Positions 1 through 5,861 of a DNA stretch of 10,795 nt are shown one piece after another. The notes under the pieces were generated by a model. It worked only from the letters and a program-made list of their open reading frames with translations, had not been told where the DNA came from and did not search any database. A program made the position numbers and the translations under genes. Every line of letters starts with the position of its first letter. Positions within the stretch are counted from its first letter, which is position 1. Origin of the DNA: Bacteroidota bacterium (GTDB lineage: Bacteria > Bacteroidota > Bacteroidia > Bacteroidales > VadinHA17); NCBI GenBank assembly GCA_022711195.1, contig JAKLFN010000060.1:1-10795 (forward strand), written 5' to 3'.

Positions 1-2366
1 GATTCGGGAATATCAGCACCGACACTCTTCTGTCTGCGGAAGCAGTAACTGTTCAGTTCAGCCTTACTGATATCGTTAAGGGAGTCTACGATATTGACCG
101 GATAAGTATTAAAAACGGCCGGGTAAATCTTCTCTCCGATAAAAATGGTGCCGTGAATTATGAAATCACGGCAGAACAGGATAATGATACTGCTTCGGGC
201 GGATTTATCCTTAACCTTGAAAAAATAAATATCTCCGGAATAAAGGCCGAATATGTCAACCTGGCCACGCAGCTTCATGTGGCGGGATATATCGATAATG
301 GCCAGCTAAAAAGCAGGATAGCAGGCGATGATATAAGATTTTCAGCTGAGGGAACAATGAAAATCGGTCTTTTCAGCCTTTACAATTTCAGCATTAACAG
401 AAGCATCCCTGCATCCGTCGATCTAAATCTCTTCAGTTCCTCAACAGGAATTCAATTCAGCAGGAGCACGCTGACTCTGAATAATTACCTCTTTTCCATT
501 TCAGGAATTGTTGGTGAAAATGATGATCTCGACCTTGAGCTGACAGGGAAAAATATTGACATTTCGGTTATAAAAGATTTCCTTCCGCTCAGGTTTAAAG
601 AGATTATTGCGGCTTATGATCCCTCAGGTATCCTGGAGGTGAAGAGCAGTATCAGAGGCGTTGCCTCCCGGACGGAAAATCCCCTTATCGAAGCGCTGTT
701 CAATGTCAGGAACGGCACTGTTAAATATGGCAATTCACCACTCTCCATACAGGGGCTTTCCTTCTCGGGCAGGTTTACCAACGGACCAGAAATGAAGCCG
801 GCAACCTCATCCCTGGCAATAGAAGAGTTCTCCGGCACACTGGGTTCTTCTCTCTACAGGGGAACATTATTACTTTCAGATTTTGATTCACTCTACGGAA
901 GCCTTAAACTGTCTGGGAAAGTCATACCGGGAGAAATTAAAGAGTTCTTCAATATCAGTAAGATCTCATCCTCTTCCGGGAATATTGACCTTTCTCTCTC
1001 CCTTGAGGGACCTGTCCCGTTAAAGGAAAAATATACTCTCGCCGACATATTTTCGCTCGATCCACATGCCGGCCTGCAGTTCAATTCATTTACGCTGGGA
1101 ACTGATAACGAGCAGTTTAAGATTAGCAATGCGCGGGGACAGATAAGTGTCTCCGACACTGTTTTTGTGAATAACCTCAGTTTCAGCTTCCGGGATCATG
1201 ACTTCACGATTAACGGATCCTTCCTTGATCTTCCCGGGTGGCTTGAGAACAGTGCATCACTGTCAGGGAGTGCCGTGATCAGGTGCGGAAGCCTTGAGCC
1301 TGAAAAGCTTTTCTCTGCTCACACAGGAACAAAACCGGTTCAGAAAAAGGCTTTCAGCATGCCTGGCGATGTTGCCCTCGATGTTCAACTGACGACCGGC
1401 AGGTTCAGGTACAAAACCCTGGAGGCAGAAAATATTTCCGCATCGATCAGCTATAAACCCGGTGTTCTGAACTTTAAATCGATGAATATAAGATCTCTCG
1501 ATGGATATGTCTCAGGGAACGGATTCTTTGTGCAGAACAGGGATAAGTCGTTCCTGGGCAGGGGAAACTTTAATATCGAAGGAATTGATATTACAAAAAC
1601 ATTCAACTCATTTAAAAACTTCGGACAGGATTTTATTAAGGCAGAAAATATTGCCGGCACTCTTTTCGGGTCAGTATCCGTTATGATACCGATGGATTCG
1701 ATGTTAAATCCTGTCATTAAGTCGATAACTGCCGAGGGGAAATATGTCATCGAAAAAGGTGCTCTTATAGATTTCGGCCCTGTAAAAGATCTATCGTCAT
1801 TCATTGAGCTGTCGGAGCTCGAGAACATACGTTTTGAAAAACTTGAAAATGATTTCTTCATCAGGAACAATTATCTTTACACACCACTGATGGATGTAAA
1901 ATCTTCTGCTGCTGATCTTTCGGTAAATGGGAAACACAGTTTCGATAATGCTTTTGAATATCATGTAAAAATACTTTTGTCGGAAGCACTCAGCAAAAAG
2001 ATCCGGAAACCAAAGCCCAACACAACAGAGTTCGGCGCTGTCCAGGATGACGGGCTTGGAAAAACCTCACTGCTGCTTAAGATAGAGAGCAAGGGCGACG
2101 ATGTTAAGGTAGGATACGACGTAAAAGCTGCAGGAACGAAGGTTAAGAGCGAGATAAAATCGGAAAGGCAAAATCTGAAAACGATCCTCAACGAAGAATA
2201 CGGATGGTATCGTAATGACTCGACGGTAAAAACCAGTAAGCCCGCAGAGCCAAAGAAATTCAGGATATCATGGGAAGAAACAGATACAGTAAAAGCGGAA
2301 GACGAAACCGGGAAGCAGGAAACACCTCCCGGGATAAAAAGCCTCTTCAGAAAAAGAGATGAATAG
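1..2366 (+). CDS. AsmA-like family envelope protein, 5'-truncated by window edge
   Basis: The reading frame is open from base 3 to the TAG at 2364-2366, giving about 787 visible residues, so the true start lies upstream. The Met at 153 is internal: the residues before it (for example ILSLTDIV-like hydrophobic/polar alternation, then a 'I.NGRVNLLSDKNGAVNYE' type segment) already read as AsmA N-terminal repeat sequence. The body is a long run of alternating beta-strand-like segments, as in AsmA/TamB/YhdP-type bridge proteins. The region at about 1690-2020 matches an AsmA C-terminal domain: a GxYVIEKGALIDFGP-like stretch, an 'F.KLENDFFIRNN' segment, an SSAADLSVNGKHSFDN segment, and a Leu/Lys-rich end. 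A charged, probably flexible tail follows. Family knowledge places such proteins in the periplasm, anchored in the inner membrane, with roles in envelope lipid transport or homeostasis; the specific substrate cannot be told here. The last 8 bases overlap the next gene, suggesting co-translation. Confidence 0.85.
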   Translation, partial: FGNISTDTLLSAEAVTVQFSLTDIVKGVYDIDRISIKNGRVNLLSDKNGAVNYEITAEQDNDTASGGFILNLEKINISGIKAEYVNLATQLHVAGYIDNGQLKSRIAGDDIRFSAEGTMKIGLFSLYNFSINRSIPASVDLNLFSSSTGIQFSRSTLTLNNYLFSISGIVGENDDLDLELTGKNIDISVIKDFLPLRFKEIIAAYDPSGILEVKSSIRGVASRTENPLIEALFNVRNGTVKYGNSPLSIQGLSFSGRFTNGPEMKPATSSLAIEEFSGTLGSSLYRGTLLLSDFDSLYGSLKLSGKVIPGEIKEFFNISKISSSSGNIDLSLSLEGPVPLKEKYTLADIFSLDPHAGLQFNSFTLGTDNEQFKISNARGQISVSDTVFVNNLSFSFRDHDFTINGSFLDLPGWLENSASLSGSAVIRCGSLEPEKLFSAHTGTKPVQKKAFSMPGDVALDVQLTTGRFRYKTLEAENISASISYKPGVLNFKSMNIRSLDGYVSGNGFFVQNRDKSFLGRGNFNIEGIDITKTFNSFKNFGQDFIKAENIAGTLFGSVSVMIPMDSMLNPVIKSITAEGKYVIEKGALIDFGPVKDLSSFIELSELENIRFEKLENDFFIRNNYLYTPLMDVKSSAADLSVNGKHSFDNAFEYHVKILLSEALSKKIRKPKPNTTEFGAVQDDGLGKTSLLLKIESKGDDVKVGYDVKAAGTKVKSEIKSERQNLKTILNEEYGWYRNDSTVKTSKPAEPKKFRISWEETDTVKAEDETGKQETPPGIKSLFRKRDE

Positions 2367-3510
2367 TTACAGGTATAAAACGAGGATCATGCTTTCCCTC
2401 TTCCTGTTTGCAGTGCTTACAGGGACCGGATCGCTTATATATACCCGTTACCTTGTTGACATCCTGAAAGATGAGGAAAGAAAAAAAGTGGAGCTCTGGG
2501 CCGAAGCCACCCTCCTGGTAATCTCGGCCGATTCGAGCGAAAACATAGGATTTCCATACTCAATAGTCGAAAATAACAGTACCGTTCCCGTGATACTTAC
2601 TGATGGTTCCGACAGGATCATTGCAGCAAAGAATTTCGATGAAGTGAGGATGCAGGACCCGGCCTATCTGCCAGTGATTCTCGAGAAGATCAAAAGAAAA
2701 AACAAGCCTATCGTCATTGACCTGGGTAATGGGTATACTAACCTCATCTATTACCGCGACAGCGTAATACTGACCCAGCTGACTTACTATCCGTATGTTC
2801 AGCTGGGAATAATTATCCTTTTCATCCTTGTGGCGTTCCTTGCCTTCAGCTCTTCGCGGAAGGCCGCCGACAACCAGCTTTGGGTGAGCATGTCGAAAGA
2901 AACGGCCCACCAGCTGGGGACGCCTGCATCATCGCTTGCCGGGTGGGTTGAAATTCTTAACCAGAAATATCCTGACCTTCCTGTCACCGGCGAGATAGCG
3001 GCCGACGTGGAAAGACTCGAAAAAATCACAGAAAGGTTTTCAAAAATAGGAGCCCGGCCGCCGCTGACCAATGAAAACATAATAGCAATCATTGAAAGAA
3101 CCGTAGAATACCTGAAAAAAAGATCTTCCTCAAAAGTCACCTTCCTTTTCGATCCTAAGAGCCAGAAAGAGGCTCTGCTTCCTGTTAATGCTGCCCTGAT
3201 GGAATGGGTCATCGAAAATCTTTCAAAGAATTCTATCGACGCTATGGAGGGAAGAGGAGAAATAAGATACATGGTTGGCTGCAATGACAGAAACGTCATA
3301 ATTGACATAACCGATACAGGCAGGGGCATACCGCGAAAATCTTTTAAAAAGATATTCAACCCCGGCTATACCACAAAGCAGAGGGGTTGGGGACTGGGGC
3401 TCTCGCTTGCAAAAAGGATCATTGAAGAGTTTCATAATGGCCGTATCTATGTCAGGTACTCCGAACCGGGTAAAGGATCGTGTATCAGGATCATACTGAA
3501 CAAAAAATGA
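2359..3510 (+). CDS. Membrane sensor histidine kinase, orphan (no adjacent response regulator)
   Basis: This 383-residue protein has a TM segment at about residues 9-29, a short periplasmic domain of about 115 residues, a second TM at about 147-165, and then the kinase core with no HAMP or PAS linker. The H-box is ETAHQLGTP with phospho-acceptor His184; this HQLGTP variant of the usual HELRTP is one I associate with Bacteroidota kinases. The ATPase domain is complete: N-box ENLSKNSIDA with Asn291, G1 box DTGRGI (Asp319-Ile324), F-box around Phe333, G2 box GWGLGL (343-348). It should therefore autophosphorylate. It carries no receiver and no regulator gene lies beside it, so its partner is elsewhere. 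The ATG sits inside the end of the AsmA-like gene (ATGAATAG), so translation is probably coupled and the sensor may watch the envelope state. The ligand is unknown. Confidence 0.93.
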   Translation: MNSYRYKTRIMLSLFLFAVLTGTGSLIYTRYLVDILKDEERKKVELWAEATLLVISADSSENIGFPYSIVENNSTVPVILTDGSDRIIAAKNFDEVRMQDPAYLPVILEKIKRKNKPIVIDLGNGYTNLIYYRDSVILTQLTYYPYVQLGIIILFILVAFLAFSSSRKAADNQLWVSMSKETAHQLGTPASSLAGWVEILNQKYPDLPVTGEIAADVERLEKITERFSKIGARPPLTNENIIAIIERTVEYLKKRSSSKVTFLFDPKSQKEALLPVNAALMEWVIENLSKNSIDAMEGRGEIRYMVGCNDRNVIIDITDTGRGIPRKSFKKIFNPGYTTKQRGWGLGLSLAKRIIEEFHNGRIYVRYSEPGKGSCIRIILNKK

Positions 3511-3520
3511 AGCAGACACG

Positions 3521-4777
3521 ATGAACAGGAATGAATTTGAAATAATGGCCCCGGCAGGATCATATGAATCACTGATGGCTGCAATACAGGGAGGTGCCGA
3601 TTCAGTTTACTTCGGGGCTGAACAACTCAATATGCGCGCCGGCTCTTCAAATAACTTTACTGTCGACGATCTCAAAAAAATAGCAGCTGTCTGCCGCGAA
3701 AAAGGACTTAAGAGCTATCTCACGGTAAATGTGGTAGTTTATGATGAAGAAGTAACCCGGATGCAGAATCTTATCGATGCTGCAAAGGAGAGCGGGGTAA
3801 CAGCAATAATTGCCTCTGACCTTGCAGCGATTAACTATGCTTTCTCGAGAGGAATGGAAGTTCATCTTTCAACACAGCTTAACATATCCAATACCGAAGC
3901 ACTGAAATTCTATTCACAATGGGCCGACGTGGTCGTACTTGCACGGGAGCTGAATCTTGAGCAGGTAAAGAACATTTATGATAATATCAGGGAGAAAGAT
4001 ATCCGCGGACCTGGCGGAGAGCTTGTAAAAATTGAGATGTTCATTCACGGAGCATTATGCATGGCCATTTCCGGGAAATGTTACCTCAGCCTGCATGAAA
4101 ATAACACATCGGCCAACCGTGGCATCTGCTACCAGACATGCCGCAAATCATATATTGTTACAGAAAAGGAGTCGGGATATCAGCTTGAGGTGGACAATGA
4201 ATTTATCATGTCGCCCAAAGATCTGTGTACGATAGAATTTATCGACCGTATGATAGATTCAGGAGTAAAGGTTTTCAAGATCGAAGGCCGGGCACGGTCG
4301 GCTGAGTATGTAAAAACTGTTGTGTCGTGTTACAATGAAGCTGTAAATGCTGTGGCAGATGGAACCTTTACCCGGGAACGCGCAGCGGCCTGGAAAGAAA
4401 AGCTGGCAACAGTCTTTAACAGGGGTTTCTGGGATGGATATTACCTTGGACAAAAAACAGGGGAATGGAACGACAGGTATGGTTCAAGTGCCACAATGAG
4501 GAAGATCTATCTCGGAAAGATCACCAATTATTTCGCAAAAATCGGAGTTGCCGAGATCAAACTTGAAAGCGGCGACCTTTCTGCAGGTGAAACGATACTA
4601 ATTACAGGACCCACCACCGGGTTGATCGAGCTGAAGGCTGAAGAGATCAGGGTCAATCTTGAAAAATGTGAAAAAGCCCTGAAGGGAGAATATTGCTCCG
4701 TTAAAACGGCAGAAGTACTCAGGCGGTCGGATAAAGTGTACAAATGGGTTCGGGCAGAAGATCTTAAGAACCAATAA
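3521..4777 (+). CDS. trhP: U32 family protein, probable tRNA uridine-34 hydroxylation protein TrhP (YegQ-like)
   Basis: The 418-residue protein begins with the U32 hallmark EIMAPAGSYESLMAAIQGGAD (TIM-barrel-like start) and contains the family signature around residues 172-190: E-M-F-x-H-G-A-L-C180 ... G-K-C187-Y-L-S. It continues with NRGICYQTC (Cys203, Cys207) and Cys236 in SPKDLC. In characterised U32 members (UbiU/UbiV, RlhA, TrhP) conserved cysteines of this kind bind a 4Fe-4S cluster, and the old name 'peptidase U32' is misleading. TrhP makes 5-hydroxyuridine at tRNA position 34 using prephenate as donor. Length favours TrhP (E. coli YegQ about 450 residues) over RlhA (about 650) or UbiU/V (about 300-330). 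The U32 assignment is firm; the exact substrate is inferred. It starts 10 bases after the histidine kinase stop with no clear ribosome-binding site, so it is probably co-transcribed. It converges on the MnmH gene. Confidence 0.88.
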   Translation: MNRNEFEIMAPAGSYESLMAAIQGGADSVYFGAEQLNMRAGSSNNFTVDDLKKIAAVCREKGLKSYLTVNVVVYDEEVTRMQNLIDAAKESGVTAIIASDLAAINYAFSRGMEVHLSTQLNISNTEALKFYSQWADVVVLARELNLEQVKNIYDNIREKDIRGPGGELVKIEMFIHGALCMAISGKCYLSLHENNTSANRGICYQTCRKSYIVTEKESGYQLEVDNEFIMSPKDLCTIEFIDRMIDSGVKVFKIEGRARSAEYVKTVVSCYNEAVNAVADGTFTRERAAAWKEKLATVFNRGFWDGYYLGQKTGEWNDRYGSSATMRKIYLGKITNYFAKIGVAEIKLESGDLSAGETILITGPTTGLIELKAEEIRVNLEKCEKALKGEYCSVKTAEVLRRSDKVYKWVRAEDLKNQ

Positions 4778-4787
4778 AAGAATACAT

Positions 4788-5831
4788 TCAGAAGCGTATC
4801 TTACGCGAAGCTTCAAGAATTATTTGTGCGTTTATTTCAATATCATCTGTCTCGGTGTCGACATAAATTACCTGTCCTGACTCTTTTCGTGACACTCCGA
4901 ACAAATAGGTTTTGTCGTAATACCCCAGGGTTATTTCTATGGCTTTTGAGAAGTCGCCCTCATCGACGGCCTTAGCTGCCTCAGCGGCATTGCTGCCTCC
5001 CAGCCTTTTGCTTATCTTCATGATCGACTCTTTCAGCCGGGCGGCAGGGTACTTTGAATACTCTTCGATCAGGCGCGGCAGTCTCATCGGTACCGGCATC
5101 CTGAGAACAATTGCCGGCGCCACCTGTAAATGGCGGTAGAAAGTATCAGGCATAAATACTGATCCTATGTTCCTGCTCTCATCTTCGAGCCAGAGAGGCT
5201 TCAGGTTGTCACTTTTCATCCATTCGTCATAAAGAAGGTTTGCAAAGTGTTCTGATGATGGCTGCGGCTCCTGGCCAAGGGCGCCGAACGCAGATCCCTT
5301 ATGATTAGCAAGTCGTTCAAGGTCGATGACGGTATTACCGAGCTCTCCTATGCGCCTGAGAATATGTGTTTTACCGCTGCCGGTCATTCCACCAAGGACA
5401 ATTATTTTCCGGCTTTTCGCAAGTTCTTCAAGTATATAATGTCTGTACGATTTATAGCCGCCCTCCAGGATAGTGGTTTCTATTCCGCCAAGTGAAAAAA
5501 GCCAGGCCATGACTTCCGACCTCATACCTCCCCTCCAGCAGTGAACAAGAAGTTTCCCGTCCACAGCGGTCTGCATTGCTGCTTTCAGCTTCTCATGCAT
5601 ACACGGTCCGGATAGTTCAATTCCCTTAAGTACAGCACTGGAACGTCCCTCCTTCTTATATAATGTCCCGACCACAGCCCTTTCGTTATCGTCAAACAGA
5701 GGGATATTGTGCGCGCCGGGAATGTGCCCGTAATTAAATTCAGATGGCGACCTGACATCAATAACAGGGATACTTCCGGAAAGATCGAGGAATGATCTTA
5801 CATCAGTTTTATTTTCAGCAGAGGGGACCAT
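4788..5831 (-). CDS. mnmH: tRNA 2-selenouridine synthase (MnmH/SelU/YbbB)
   Basis: This 347-residue protein has the two-domain layout of MnmH. An N-terminal rhodanese domain (about 8-130) shows PVIDVRSPSEFNYGHIPGA and the active-site loop HCWRGGMRS with catalytic Cys98. A P-loop domain follows with Walker A GGMTGSGKT (147-155, Lys154) and the family motifs LEDESR and LERLANHKGSAFG. E. coli SelU is of similar length (364). The enzyme replaces sulfur by selenium at C2 of wobble U34 in tRNAs for Lys, Glu and Gln, by way of an S-geranyl intermediate, using selenophosphate from SelD. SelD is not in this window, so selenium use by the organism is an inference. It starts at ATG 5829-5831, 30 bases after the hybrid kinase, and is probably the last gene of the RsgA-kinase-MnmH transcription unit. 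Confidence 0.95.
   Translation of the reverse strand: MVPSAENKTDVRSFLDLSGSIPVIDVRSPSEFNYGHIPGAHNIPLFDDNERAVVGTLYKKEGRSSAVLKGIELSGPCMHEKLKAAMQTAVDGKLLVHCWRGGMRSEVMAWLFSLGGIETTILEGGYKSYRHYILEELAKSRKIIVLGGMTGSGKTHILRRIGELGNTVIDLERLANHKGSAFGALGQEPQPSSEHFANLLYDEWMKSDNLKPLWLEDESRNIGSVFMPDTFYRHLQVAPAIVLRMPVPMRLPRLIEEYSKYPAARLKESIMKISKRLGGSNAAEAAKAVDEGDFSKAIEITLGYYDKTYLFGVSRKESGQVIYVDTETDDIEINAQIILEASRKIRF
4794..4806. terminator. Small perfect hairpin at the convergent gene junction (weak terminator candidate)
   Basis: GCGTA and TACGC form a 5-bp stem around a TCT loop, with a possible outer GAA/TTC pairing (4791-4793 with 4812-4814). It lies in the last codons of the minus-strand MnmH gene, just beyond the TrhP stop. 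On the minus strand it is followed by a moderately T-rich stretch (TTCTGAATGTATTCTTTTATT in outline). The stem is short and there is no clean T-run on either strand, so this is only a candidate for the shared end of two converging transcripts. Confidence 0.22.
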
Positions 5832-5861
5832 AATCGAAAATGAGAACTCTGGGGAAACCTG

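Noticed and set aside
153..155. ATG at 153 as the start of the AsmA-like protein
   Set aside because: The frame is open back to base 3 and the upstream residues already look like AsmA sequence; the real start is outside the window.
1451..1870. 139-codon minus-strand ORF
   Set aside because: It lies inside the AsmA-like coding frame and has no recognisable motif.
2799..3359. 186-codon minus-strand ORF
   Set aside because: It is the shadow of the histidine kinase gene, whose catalytic boxes fix the coding strand.
3521..4777. Protease function for the U32 family protein
   Set aside because: The 'peptidase U32' label is historical; studied relatives with these cysteine motifs are hydroxylation proteins with Fe-S clusters.
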